Positions 51,914-60,681 are shown, counted from the first letter of the stretch. The stretch is 64,000 nucleotides of DNA from Nocardioides sp. Soil797 (GCA_001429555.1 LMSR01000002.1:55700-119699); one strand, 5' to 3'. Translations and numbers: made by a program. Notes: generated by a model not told the origin, from the letters alone.

Positions 51914-52160
51914 TGTGGGCAGTCGAAGCGCCAGAGCGCCTTGTCGACAAAGTTACATGCGGCCGTCCGGTGACTGGAAGGTGAACAAGAAAGTTGCCCA
52001 CAACTTTTCCTCCACAGCTCGGGAGAGGCGTCCTTGCAGGTCAGAGGGTGTTTGTGACGCGTGGTTTCACGTGGATCCACAGGTGCGTCCCCAGACTGTG
52101 CACAAGTCGGGGCGTGTCGTCCACGGCGAGTCGCGAGTTATCCCCAAGGCCTGTGGATAA
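51914..52160. promoter_or_regulatory. cluster of DnaA-box-like sequences upstream of dnaB
   Basis: The 462-bp gap before dnaB contains no gene but many sites close to the actinobacterial DnaA box TTGTCCACA, on both strands. They are 51914-51922 (TGTGGGCAG), 51941-51949 (TTGTCGACA), 51994-52002 (TTGCCCACA), 52008-52016 (TCCTCCACA), 52073-52081 (GGATCCACA), 52097-52105 (TGTGCACAA), 52117-52125 (TCGTCCACG), 52138-52146 (TTATCCCCA) and 52152-52160 (TGTGGATAA, a perfect TTATCCACA in reverse). Confidence 0.6.
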
Positions 52161-52285
52161 CCGACTTTCCCTTGCCGTGAAATTCGACGTACGGTCGCAC
52201 GTCCGCAACATTGAGGACCCCCTGTCGGTGGTCACATCTAGCGTGCTGGCCAGCCCAGAAATCGGCCGGAAGGGGAACGTGAGCG

Positions 52286-54823
52286 ATGAGCATGACTGAT
52301 CACCAACATGACCTGCCTCCGGAGCCCGAGTGGGGCGACGGCCCTTCGTCGTACGAGCCCGGCGAAGCGCCGCGCGGCCCCAACGACCGCACCCCTCCCG
52401 CGGACAACGCGGCCGAGCAGAGCGTGCTCGGCTCGATGCTGCTCTCGAAGGACGCGATCGCCGACGTCAGTGAGGTGATGCGGGGCACCGACTTCTATCG
52501 TCCCGCCCACGAGATCATCTTCGACGCGATCATCGACCTCTTCGGTCGTGGCGAGCCGGCTGACCCGGTCACGGTTGCGGCCGAGCTGCAACGGCTGGGC
52601 GAGCTGCAACGAATCGGTGGGGCGCCGTACCTGCACACTCTCTCGGCCAACGTGCCCATCGCGGCCAACGCGGGCTACTACGCCGAGATCGTGCGTGAGA
52701 AGGCGATCCTGCGCCGCATGGTCGACGCCGGCACGAAGATCGTGCAGATGGGGTACGCCGGCGAGGGCCAGGTAGACCAGATGGTCGACAACGCGCAGGC
52801 CGAGGTCTACAAGATCACGGACAAGCGGTCCTCCGAGGACTACGCGCCCCTGGTCGACATCATGGAAGGCGTCCTCGACGAGATCGAGGCGATCGGCAAC
52901 CGCGAGGAGGGCATCTATGGTGTGCCGACCGGGTTCGCCGACTTCGACGAGCTGACCAACGGTCTGCACAAGGGCCAGATGATCATCATCGCGGCCCGCC
53001 CCGCCATGGGCAAGGCGCTCGCGCTCGACACCCCGCTCCCCACCCCGAGTGGCTGGACGACCATGGGAGAGGTGCAGGTCGGTGATGAGTTGTACGACGC
53101 CCAAGGCCGCCCCACACGCGTGGTCGCCGCGACCGATGTCCTGGATGACCGGCCCTGCTACGAGGTCGAGTTCTCCGATGGGTCGCGCATCATCGCTGAT
53201 GCGGAACACCAGTGGTTGACCGAAACGCGAGCCGCACGTAAGTCAGCATGGGCGGCGACGAATCACTACAACCGGTCGCGAAACCAGAACATCCATGCGT
53301 CCGTGGTGACCACGCGAGAGATCGCCGACACTGTGCGATTGGGCGCTGAGCAGCGGGCCAACCACGCGGTTCTGAACGCCGGAGCATTGCAAGGCTCAGA
53401 CAAAGCTCTGTTGATTCCTCCCTATGTGCTTGGCGCGTGGCTGGGTGACGGGCATTCGGCGGGCGCCCGGCTCACCAGCGAGAACGACGAGATCCCGATG
53501 TACATCGAGGCGACGGGCATCGTCGTTGAATCGAACGGCAACATGCTCTACACGCTGAAGCTGCCACATGGTGAGCCCGCGGGAGGCAAGTGCCCTGACG
53601 GCGGGACGGCGTGTTCGGGGCAATTCTCATGCGCCACCTGTCGGTTGGATCATGGCTCGTTCACTGCCCTTCTTCGCAAAGTGAATGTGCTCAACAACAA
53701 GCACATCCCGGAGAACTATCTGCGAGCCAGTGAGTCCGCTCGACGCGAGTTGCTGGCCGGCCTCATGGACACGGACGGGACGGTGGTCAGGGGAGTCGGG
53801 TCGTGCCAGTTCGCGGTCACCGACCCTCGGCTGGCCCAGTGCGTCTACGAGTTGATCGTCAGCCTGGGCTACAAATGTGACCGGCGCACCAAGCGGGTGA
53901 AGGGAAGGAATGAGTCAAGGTCCACCTGCTACATCCTGAATTTCTCCACGACCGATGATGTGTTCAAGCTGCACCGAAAGCAGATCCTCCACAAGGAGGA
54001 GCGTCCCAGCGGAACTACGCGGATTGGTCGCCGTTACATCACGGCTGTGCGTCCAGTTCCGTCAATCCCGGTCCGCTGCGTCCAGGTCGACAATGACGAG
54101 CACCTCTACCTTGCCGGTGAGTCGATGATCCCGACCCACAATTCCACCCTTGCTCTTGATCTGTGTCGTGCGGCGTCGATCCAGAACGGTCTGGCCAGTG
54201 TGTTCTTCAGCCTCGAGATGGGGCGCTCCGAGATCACCATGCGCCTGCTGTCGGCGGAGGCAAAGGTGCCGTTGAACCACATCCGCAACGGCAACATGAC
54301 CGATGACGACTGGGCCAAGCTGGCTCGCAAGATGGGCGAGGTCTCGTCCGCGCCGATGTTCATCGACGACTCACCCAACCTGACGATGATGGAGATCCGC
54401 TCGAAGGCGCGACGGCTCAAGCAGAACCATGACCTGCGCTTGATCGTGATCGACTACATGCAGCTGATGAGCTCGGGCAAGAAGGTCGAGTCGCGTCAGC
54501 TGGAGGTCTCGGAGTTCTCGCGCCAGATCAAGCTCTTGGCCAAGGAACTCGAGTTGCCGATCATTGCGCTTTCGCAGTTGAACCGTGGTCCGGAGCAGCG
54601 AACCGACAAGCGTCCGATGATGAGTGACCTTCGCGAATCGGGCTCACTAGAACAGGACGCGGACATGGTCATCCTGCTGCACCGGGAGGATGTCTACGAG
54701 AAGGAATCCACTCGCCCGGGTGAAGCCGACCTGATCGTTGCCAAGCACCGAAACGGCCAGACACGCGACATCACCGTGGCTTTCCAAGGTCACTACAGCC
54801 GGTTCGTGGATATGGCCCACTGA
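52286..54823 (+). CDS. dnaB: replicative DNA helicase DnaB containing an intein
   Basis: The 845-residue precursor yields a 469-aa helicase after removal of 376 residues. The N-terminal domain (residues 35-140) opens with AEQSVLGSMLLSKDAI. The RecA-like domain has a Walker A motif split by the intein (ARPAMGK before, STLALD after), Walker B in RLIVIDYMQLM and the DnaB signature LSQLNRGPEQR. All helicase motifs remain after splicing, so the product should be active. ATG 52286 follows an AGGGG site; ATG 52292 is close. The gene lies downstream of rplI, as in mycobacteria, beyond two inserted minus-strand genes. Confidence 0.96.
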   Translation: MSMTDHQHDLPPEPEWGDGPSSYEPGEAPRGPNDRTPPADNAAEQSVLGSMLLSKDAIADVSEVMRGTDFYRPAHEIIFDAIIDLFGRGEPADPVTVAAELQRLGELQRIGGAPYLHTLSANVPIAANAGYYAEIVREKAILRRMVDAGTKIVQMGYAGEGQVDQMVDNAQAEVYKITDKRSSEDYAPLVDIMEGVLDEIEAIGNREEGIYGVPTGFADFDELTNGLHKGQMIIIAARPAMGKALALDTPLPTPSGWTTMGEVQVGDELYDAQGRPTRVVAATDVLDDRPCYEVEFSDGSRIIADAEHQWLTETRAARKSAWAATNHYNRSRNQNIHASVVTTREIADTVRLGAEQRANHAVLNAGALQGSDKALLIPPYVLGAWLGDGHSAGARLTSENDEIPMYIEATGIVVESNGNMLYTLKLPHGEPAGGKCPDGGTACSGQFSCATCRLDHGSFTALLRKVNVLNNKHIPENYLRASESARRELLAGLMDTDGTVVRGVGSCQFAVTDPRLAQCVYELIVSLGYKCDRRTKRVKGRNESRSTCYILNFSTTDDVFKLHRKQILHKEERPSGTTRIGRRYITAVRPVPSIPVRCVQVDNDEHLYLAGESMIPTHNSTLALDLCRAASIQNGLASVFFSLEMGRSEITMRLLSAEAKVPLNHIRNGNMTDDDWAKLARKMGEVSSAPMFIDDSPNLTMMEIRSKARRLKQNHDLRLIVIDYMQLMSSGKKVESRQLEVSEFSRQIKLLAKELELPIIALSQLNRGPEQRTDKRPMMSDLRESGSLEQDADMVILLHREDVYEKESTRPGEADLIVAKHRNGQTRDITVAFQGHYSRFVDMAH
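53015..54142 (+). other. intein in DnaB P-loop, class 3 type with LAGLIDADG endonuclease
   Basis: The 376-residue intein lies between Lys243 and Ser620 of the precursor. It starts with Ala, not Cys or Ser, in ALALDTPLPTPSGW. It has Trp67 in block B (DAEHQWLT), Cys355 in block F (VRCVQVDNDEHLYLA), Thr374 before the terminal His375-Asn376 (PTHN), and Ser at +1. This Trp-Cys-Thr set defines class 3 inteins. Two endonuclease motifs, VLGAWLGDG and LLAGLMDTDG, look intact. A cysteine cluster (GKCPDGG, TACSGQ, SCATCR) lies between them. The intein DNA appears less GC-rich than the flanking helicase, consistent with transfer. Confidence 0.93.
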
Positions 54824-54838
54824 CGGGCGTGTTGTTGT

Positions 54839-54862
54839 TGTCGAGATGCAGCGAACATTGAC
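54839..54862 (+). repeat. 24-bp terminal-type repeat, left end of arsenic island
   Basis: The sequence runs from TGTCGAGATGCAGCGAAC to ATTGAC and begins 16 bp after the dnaB stop codon. An inverted partner lies at 63116-63139. GTTGT precedes this repeat at 54834-54838 and follows the partner at 63140-63144, a possible 5-bp target duplication. Confidence 0.65.
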
Positions 54863-55098
54863 TATTCGACGATGTAGTTGAACTACCTGAGTTATGTCAG
54901 GTGTGCGAATTTGTCGTGCTGGCGGGCTGTGGGGAGCGGAGTGCGGCTGCCGGTTGGCTCGTGTCTCGGCGTGCCTGCGCAACTCCTGATCGGGGTGCCG
55001 TCAACGAACCGCGCGCTCATGCCGAGTTGAGAGTCGACTTGAAGCCGGTGTGAAGCGTGAACGGCGACGCCCCGCTGTCGAGACGTAGGATGGTCGCC

Positions 55099-55204
55099 AT
55101 GGGCGGGTCTCCGATGGCTGGACGGCGCTGTCGGGTGCCCTCGTACGACTGCTGTGACGACGAGGGCCGAGCGGCCTGAGAGCTGACGCATCTCCCCGCG
55201 TCAG
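55099..55204 (+). promoter_or_regulatory. possible Cys-rich leader peptide and hairpins upstream of eamA
   Basis: A 26-codon frame (ATG 55099, stop ending 55179) contains three cysteines, two adjacent (SYDCCDDE). It overlaps a CCCTCGT/ACGAGGG hairpin (55138-55166) and precedes a second, perfect GCTGACGC/GCGTCAGC stem (55182-55205). The layout resembles a cysteine attenuator. The remainder of the gap from 54863 to 55098 shows only a small GTAGTT/AACTAC palindrome near 54873. Confidence 0.35.
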
Positions 55205-55252
55205 CCGAGCCCGCGAGCCCATCCACTCGTCTCTCTGACCGGAGTCACAGCC

Positions 55253-56191
55253 ATGCCCGTCTCACCGTCGTACCGTTATGTCCTTCTGCTGGTTGCCGCC
55301 ACCGCCTGCTGGGGGTGCGGCACCGTGCTCAGCAAGCAAGTTCTCCATCGTGGCGTCGCGCCACTGACCCTGCTTGCCGTTGAGCTCGCCGCCAGCGCCC
55401 TCCTCCTGCTGTTCGCCATGCTGCTGCTTCGGGTGCGGCTGACCTCGTCACCAGCCATGGTCAAGCTCGCCGTCCTGGGCGTCCTCAACCCCGGTTTGGC
55501 TTACGCGCTCGGTCTGCTCGGGCTGGTGAGCATCACTGCCAGCATGTCAGTGTTGTTGTGGGCCACCGAACCGATCCTGATCATGCTGCTCGCAGTCCTC
55601 GTGTTGCGAGAGCGGATCGCTCTGGCCACAGCGGCCGCGGTGGCCACGGCAATGGTCGGGGTGCTGCTGGTGATCTACCGCCCGGGAGCATCCGGAGATG
55701 TCATGGGTGTGGCGTTGACCGTGGCCGCGGTCTCGGCCTGCGCGTTCTATGCGGTGCTCAGCCGCAGGTTACTCCTGGACGACAGTTCGCTGGCCGTGGT
55801 GCTTGTACAGCAGGTCGCTGCCCTGTGTTTCGCCATCGTGATTGCCGGTATCGCAGCGGCGATTGGCGCCGCCGAGCTCGGCCTGCCCGATGATCTGGCG
55901 ACGTGGGCACTCGCGGCAGCATCCGGGATGGTCTACTACGGCTTCGCGTTCTGGTTCTTCGTCGGCGGCCTCAGGGGCCTACCCGCCTCGGTCGCCGGCA
56001 GCTTTCTGCCACTGATCCCGGTCTTTGGCCTCGCCGCAGCCTATGTGCTTGGCGACCGTCTCATCGACCGCCAGTGGGTCGGCGCTGTTCTGGTGATTCT
56101 GGCCGCTGCAGCTGCAGCGATCTGGCACCTCACCCGTCCTTCGGAGGAAACCGGCGAACCTCAGATCTCCGGCACCCCGCAGCACATGTGA
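55253..56191 (+). CDS. EamA/DMT family exporter
   Basis: This 312-aa protein has ten predicted helices in two EamA repeats (first about residues 8-140, second 150-295). Examples are [20 protein letters not shown] and the closing [20 protein letters not shown]. EamA transporters export metabolites such as cysteine, O-acetylserine or other amino acids. GGAG lies 8 nt upstream of ATG 55253. It is the first gene inside the arsenic island; a role in arsenic tolerance, for example thiol export, is only a guess. Confidence 0.88.
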   Translation: MPVSPSYRYVLLLVAATACWGCGTVLSKQVLHRGVAPLTLLAVELAASALLLLFAMLLLRVRLTSSPAMVKLAVLGVLNPGLAYALGLLGLVSITASMSVLLWATEPILIMLLAVLVLRERIALATAAAVATAMVGVLLVIYRPGASGDVMGVALTVAAVSACAFYAVLSRRLLLDDSSLAVVLVQQVAALCFAIVIAGIAAAIGAAELGLPDDLATWALAAASGMVYYGFAFWFFVGGLRGLPASVAGSFLPLIPVFGLAAAYVLGDRLIDRQWVGAVLVILAAAAAAIWHLTRPSEETGEPQISGTPQHM

Positions 56192-56201
56192 AGCAGTTCG
56201 A

Positions 56202-56474
56202 CGCGGGGCATGGCTGGTCTGGCAGGGCGACCGTGGCATGGTCTGGGTCGGCGCGGGGATGATCGCGCTGGGGCTCTACGGGTTCGTCGCCACGCTCCAG
56301 CCCGATGCCAACTTCGGCCGCATTCTCGCCGCCTACGGCGGCGTGTTCGTCGCCGGTTCCCGTGCCTGAGGCAGGGCATTCGACGGGTTCAAACCCGACC
56401 GGTGGGACGTCGCCGGAGCACTGGTTTGCCTCGTCGGCGTCGCGATCATCATGTACGCACCACGAGACGCCTGA
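56202..56474 (+). pseudogene. ynfA: YnfA family (UPF0060) membrane protein remnant
   Basis: The frame reads [17 protein letters not shown], then [20 protein letters not shown] and [10 protein letters not shown], meets a TGA where relatives usually have Trp (about 56367), and resumes with [20 protein letters not shown] to the normal end IIMYAPRDA. The first quarter of the protein is missing; the frame opens directly after the eamA stop. Both truncation and nonsense mutation show that it is dead. Confidence 0.8.
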
Positions 56475-56640
56475 CGACTCCACCACACGTGAGTCCACCG
56501 ACACTGAGGATCGACCTTTGAAACTGCCTACGGGTTTTCAACATGCAGCTACCAGAGGGTGGAGTTCAAGGGCGCCCATGACGCACTGAGCACGGGACGC
56601 CGGGCATCAAACCACCTTGCTGGGGTCCGTCGATTGATTA

Positions 56641-57081
56641 CTACTCGAGGACCGAGGGCGGTAGCTGGAGGTCGGGCACCAGTTCGACGAGGAGCTCGCG
56701 GACACGGACGTCGAGGTCGGCCACGATGGCCCGGACCGTCGCCTCGTCCTGGCCGCCGGGATCGGCGACCGGCCAGTCGACGTACTTCACTCCGGGCACG
56801 AAGGGGCACTCCTCGCCGCACCCGAGGGTGATCGCCATCGTGCTGGCCGCGATGGTGTCGCGGGTGAGCAGCTCGGGCCGCTCAAGGGTGGTGTCGAGGC
56901 CCAGCTTCTCGAGCACCTCGGCCACCTCGGGGTGGATGTGCTCGCCGGGCTGGGTGCCTGCGGACAGGGCGCGGACCCTGCCGCCGGCGTAGTGCTCGGC
57001 CAGCACCCGGCTGATCACCGAGCGACCGCCGTTGCGCACGCAGGCGAAGACGATCTGGGGCGTGGCGTCCTGCGTTGTCAT
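56641..57081 (-). CDS. arsC: arsenate reductase, low-molecular-weight phosphatase type
   Basis: The 146-aa protein has the phosphatase-fold P-loop CVRNGGRS near residue 14, with the CX5R pattern, and the acid loop region YVDWPVADPGG. It reduces arsenate to arsenite, which Acr3 then exports. In actinobacteria such enzymes usually use mycothiol and mycoredoxin; two further cysteines lie in LGCGEECPF. The start overlaps the acr3 stop by 4 nt. It is the last gene of the arsR-acr3-arsC operon. Confidence 0.9.
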   Translation of the reverse strand: MTTQDATPQIVFACVRNGGRSVISRVLAEHYAGGRVRALSAGTQPGEHIHPEVAEVLEKLGLDTTLERPELLTRDTIAASTMAITLGCGEECPFVPGVKYVDWPVADPGGQDEATVRAIVADLDVRVRELLVELVPDLQLPPSVLE

Positions 57082-58178
57082 CGGTTGGCTCCCTGGTTGA
57101 CGTGGTCGGGGAAGAAACGGCGGGCCCAGAGGCTGACGTAGACGAGGCCGACCAGGACCGGCACCTCGATGAGGGGTCCGACGACGCCGGCGAGGGCCTG
57201 CCCGGAGGTGACGCCGAAGACGCCGATGGCAACCGCGATGGCGAGCTCGAAGTTGTTGCCGGCCGCCGTCATCGAGACGGCAGTGGCGCGCTGGTAGTCG
57301 AAGCCGAGTGCCTTGGTGAGCAACATGGAGCCGCCCCACATGAGGGCGAAGTAGGCCAGCAGCGGCAACGCGATCCGGGCCACGTCGAGAGGCTGGTTGG
57401 TGATCGTGTCGCCCTGCAGGGCGAAGAGCAGGACGATGGTGAACAGCAGGCCGTAGAGGGCGGTGGGGCCGATGCGGGGCAGGAACGTGGTCTCGTACCA
57501 CTCGCGGCCCTTGGCCCGTTCGCCGAACGTGCGGGTGAGGTAGCCGGCCAGCAGGGGGATGCCGAGGAAGATCAGCACCGACTTGGCGATGTCCCACATG
57601 GAGACGTTGAGGGCCGCCTGCTCCAGGCCGAGCCAGCCGGGCAGCACCTGCAGGTAGAAGTAGCCCAACAGGGCGAAGGCGAGGATCTGGAAGACCGCGT
57701 TGATCGCCACCAGGATCGCCGCCGCTTCGCGGTCGCCGCAGGCCAGGTCGTTCCAGATGAGGACCATGGCGATGCAGCGTGCCAGCCCGACGATGATCAG
57801 GCCGGTGCGGTACTCGGGCAGGTCAGGGAGCATCAACCAGGCCAGCGCGAACATCAGTGCCGGGCCGAGCACCCAGTTGAGCAGGATCGAGGTGCCCAGC
57901 ATCCGGCGGTCGCTGGTGACGTGGCCGAGCTCGTTGTAGCGGACCTTGGCCAGCACCGGGTACATCATCACCAGCAGGCCGATGGCGATCGGCAGGGAGA
58001 CCGAGCCGACCTCGACCGCGGCTAGTGCGTCGTCGAGACCGGTGACCCAACGACCCAGGAGCAGGCCGGCGACCATGGCCACCCCGATCCAGACCGGCAG
58101 GAACCGGTCGAGGGTCGAGAGGCGTTGCAGGACGGCGTCGTCGCTGGCGGGGGCAGCGTCGCGGACGGTGTCGCTCAT
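57078..58178 (-). CDS. acr3: arsenite efflux transporter Acr3
   Basis: This 366-aa, ten-helix transporter of the ACR3/bile-acid symporter superfamily exports arsenite. The functional Cys is in GLARCIAMVLIWNDLACGD, and the C-terminal half has the conserved SMTAAGNNFELAIAVAIGVF. The start overlaps the arsR stop and its stop overlaps the arsC start, each by 4 nt, so all three are translated in a chain. Confidence 0.95.
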   Translation of the reverse strand: MSDTVRDAAPASDDAVLQRLSTLDRFLPVWIGVAMVAGLLLGRWVTGLDDALAAVEVGSVSLPIAIGLLVMMYPVLAKVRYNELGHVTSDRRMLGTSILLNWVLGPALMFALAWLMLPDLPEYRTGLIIVGLARCIAMVLIWNDLACGDREAAAILVAINAVFQILAFALLGYFYLQVLPGWLGLEQAALNVSMWDIAKSVLIFLGIPLLAGYLTRTFGERAKGREWYETTFLPRIGPTALYGLLFTIVLLFALQGDTITNQPLDVARIALPLLAYFALMWGGSMLLTKALGFDYQRATAVSMTAAGNNFELAIAVAIGVFGVTSGQALAGVVGPLIEVPVLVGLVYVSLWARRFFPDHVNQGANR

Positions 58179-58594
58179 GCCCGGGCTCCTGTCATGGAGG
58201 CGCAGTCGGCTCCGGTGGTGCTGCCCGTGGTGTTGCCGGTGGTGAACAGGCTGGCCATCGCGGCCATCGCCTCGGGCCGGGCGATGTAGTAGACCCAGGT
58301 GGCGCGTTTCTCGCGGTCCAAGAGGCCGGCGTCGTGGAGCACCTTCAGGTGGTGGCTGATCGTCGGCTGTGACAGGTCGAAGTGCGGCAGCAGGTCGCAC
58401 ACGCAGGCCTCGCCACCCTCGTGGGAGAGCACCAGGGACAGCAGCCGCAACCGGGTCGGGTCGGCGATCGCCTTGAGCATCGAGACCACACCGGTGGCGC
58501 GCTCGACGCTGATCGGTTCCCGGGCCAGCGGGACGCAGCAGGCGAGGTCATCGAGCACGGATGCCCCGCGCCGAGCCTGGAGAGAGTTCGACAT
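58175..58594 (-). CDS. arsR: ArsR family arsenite-responsive repressor
   Basis: This 139-aa winged-helix repressor has an arsenite-binding Cys pair in ACVCDLLPHF, the recognition region LSQPTISHHLKVLHDAGLL and the wing EKRATWVYY. An N-terminal extension with another CC pair (DDLACCVPLA) precedes the domain, and the Thr-rich tail has an extra Cys. It should release the arsR-acr3-arsC promoter when arsenite binds. It diverges from the second arsC across a 113-bp AT-richer gap. Confidence 0.93.
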   Translation of the reverse strand: MSNSLQARRGASVLDDLACCVPLAREPISVERATGVVSMLKAIADPTRLRLLSLVLSHEGGEACVCDLLPHFDLSQPTISHHLKVLHDAGLLDREKRATWVYYIARPEAMAAMASLFTTGNTTGSTTGADCASMTGARA

Positions 58595-58707
58595 GCGTCA
58601 ATGTTGACACACATCGATACCGTGCGCCACATTGAGGTCTGTCTACATAGATGATTGTCCATATACCCGCACTCCGATCCGGGGTGCCGTTGCAGTCTGG
58701 AGCACTG

Positions 58708-59361
58708 ATGAACACGCACACATCGCCGTCGTTCGTGGCCGCACGGATGGCGCTGACCGATGAGTTCGCCGGAGTCTTCTCACGTCAGACGGTCGAGCAG
58801 TGCTTCGACGACAGTCGGGAGAGGCTGCCAGCGGCCACGATTGAACGATTCCTGCCGCTGCTGGCGCAACGGTTCGCCCGTGAGCGCCTGCGCGCAGCCG
58901 CACGCGCCCTTCCCGAATTCGAAGCCGCCGCGAGGTTGCGACCGCTCGTACTGTTCGTGTGCACGGCGAACTCCGGTCGTTCCCAGATGGCGGCAGCGTT
59001 GCTGAGCCAGCGTTCAGCGGGATCGGTCGACGTCGTGTCGGCCGGAACGCATCCCGGAGACCAGGTGCAGGCCGAGGTCCGGACCGTGATGAACGAACTG
59101 GACATCGACGTGGCTGACGCGTTCCCCAAGCCGCTGACCGACGAGGTGGTGTCCGGTGCGGACGTGGTCATCACCATGGGATGCGGCGACTCCTGCCCGA
59201 TCCTGCCCGGAAGACGCTACCTGGACTGGGAGGTCGCAGACCCCGCGGAAGTGGGGGTGGACGTGGTGCGACAGATCCGCGATGACATCGACGCGCACGT
59301 CACCGCACTCCTGGTCGACCTCGACATGGTGCCCGCAACGAACGCTTCAGGCGCCCTCTGA
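58708..59361 (+). CDS. arsC: second arsenate reductase with N-terminal helical domain
   Basis: The 217-aa protein couples a helical domain (about residues 10-75; FVAARMALTDEFAGVFSRQT) to a phosphatase-fold reductase with P-loop FVCTANSGRSQMA near residue 93 and a Cys pair in MGCGDSCPILPG. This two-domain form is common in actinobacterial arsenic islands and is probably mycothiol-linked. ATG 58708 follows TGGAG. Its last 15 bp overlap the convergent MFS gene. Having two unlike reductases in one island suggests redundancy or different thiol partners. Confidence 0.88.
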   Translation: MNTHTSPSFVAARMALTDEFAGVFSRQTVEQCFDDSRERLPAATIERFLPLLAQRFARERLRAAARALPEFEAAARLRPLVLFVCTANSGRSQMAAALLSQRSAGSVDVVSAGTHPGDQVQAEVRTVMNELDIDVADAFPKPLTDEVVSGADVVITMGCGDSCPILPGRRYLDWEVADPAEVGVDVVRQIRDDIDAHVTALLVDLDMVPATNASGAL

Positions 59362-60624
59362 GGTGGCTTCCGTTGGTCTGGGGGTGGCACCCAGCATGAG
59401 GACGGTGGCCACCCCAGCCACCCCAGCCAGGGCCAGGAACGCGTCGGCGTAGGACCCCAGGGCGTGTGCCAGCGCCGCGCCCGCGAAGGGCGCAATGGCC
59501 GAGGCAGTCAGAGCGGGTGCGGTGAGGATGCCGTTGAGGGTTCCATAGTTGGCCGGACCCCACCGGTCGGTCACGGCGGTGGCCTGGACGAGGGTGTAGA
59601 TCCCTCGCGCCAGCCCGAGGACCATGCCGAGCACGATGAGCAGCCCGGCGGAACTTGGCGCCAACGCCAAGGCTGCGGTGGCGACCGCGACGCCACTGAC
59701 CACGATGACACCACGCCCGGTCACGGACGTGGCGGCCGCAAACCTGGCGTATCCGAGGCGACCGGCGACCTGGCCGACGCCGCCGAGACCCAGTGCCACG
59801 GCCGCGAGGTTTCGGCTCATGCCCTGCTCGACCAGCATCGGCACGAGGTTGATGACCACAGCGAAGACCGCCAACCCCGTGAGTGCGTTGGCCACCGTCA
59901 GCAGTAGGAACGGCGCACTGCGCGCAATGACAGCGACGTCGGCCCTGGCTGTTCGCTGAGCTGGGGCGGGCACCTCCTCGTGGGGGTGGGTGGTGCGCCA
60001 GGGGTGCTTGAGGCCCCACCAGTGCAACGGCACGGTGACCAGGACGAGACCGGTCAGGAGCACGAGGTACGCCTGCCTCCACCCCAAGGCGTCGTCAAGC
60101 ACGGATGCCAACGGAGCGAAGACAGTGCTCGCCAGCCCGGCGACCAGCGTCAGAGTCGTCAGCGCACGAACCCGCCGAGCACCTCCCCAGTGCGTCAGGG
60201 CGGCGAACGCCGGCGGGTAGAGAGTCCCCGCCATGGCGACCCCAGTCAGCACCCAGCCGAGGTAGAACACCTCCAGGCTCGGTGCCAGGGCAACCGCGGC
60301 CACGCCGGGGACCGCCGCCAGGGAGGCTGCGGTCATCACCACCCGTGGGCCATAGGCGTCGATGTGCCGCCCGATCCAGATGCCCACGCCGCCGGCGACG
60401 AGTTGAGAGAGGGAAAACGCCCCAGTGACCGCGACGCTGGACCAGCCGGTGTCGGCGGTGATGGAAGACTGCAGGGCAGCGAACGCGTAGTACAGGACCC
60501 CCCAGGAAATGATCTGGACCGTGGAGAGGACGCCGACCACCCGCCGCAGCCCGGCGCCTGTGAGGACGTCAGGCTGCGGGGCGGACTGGCCCTCTGTGTT
60601 GGCGCCAACCGGGGCTTCGGTCAC
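59347..60624 (-). CDS. MFS transporter of the arsenic island
   Basis: This 425-aa transporter has 12 helices, with IQIISWGVLYYAFAALQ-like TVQIISWGVLYYAFA at helix 1, the loop GIWIGRHIDAYGPRVVM after helix 2 and a central His-rich loop (THPHEEV). It is followed on the same strand by no gene and preceded by the flavoprotein gene 57 bp away. Placement suggests export of an arsenic species or of a product of the flavoprotein, but the sequence alone does not show this. Confidence 0.82.
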   Translation of the reverse strand: MTEAPVGANTEGQSAPQPDVLTGAGLRRVVGVLSTVQIISWGVLYYAFAALQSSITADTGWSSVAVTGAFSLSQLVAGGVGIWIGRHIDAYGPRVVMTAASLAAVPGVAAVALAPSLEVFYLGWVLTGVAMAGTLYPPAFAALTHWGGARRVRALTTLTLVAGLASTVFAPLASVLDDALGWRQAYLVLLTGLVLVTVPLHWWGLKHPWRTTHPHEEVPAPAQRTARADVAVIARSAPFLLLTVANALTGLAVFAVVINLVPMLVEQGMSRNLAAVALGLGGVGQVAGRLGYARFAAATSVTGRGVIVVSGVAVATAALALAPSSAGLLIVLGMVLGLARGIYTLVQATAVTDRWGPANYGTLNGILTAPALTASAIAPFAGAALAHALGSYADAFLALAGVAGVATVLMLGATPRPTEATSEGA

Positions 60625-60681
60625 TGCGTCAGCGTCCCAGCGCAGTGTCGCGTGCTGGGGTGCCTCATGGTTGCTGACACG

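Noticed and set aside
51914..52160. Calling the DnaA-box cluster the chromosomal origin
   Set aside because: dnaA and dnaN are not adjacent, there is no obvious AT-rich unwinding element, and box matches are mostly imperfect; kept as a regulatory or titration candidate.
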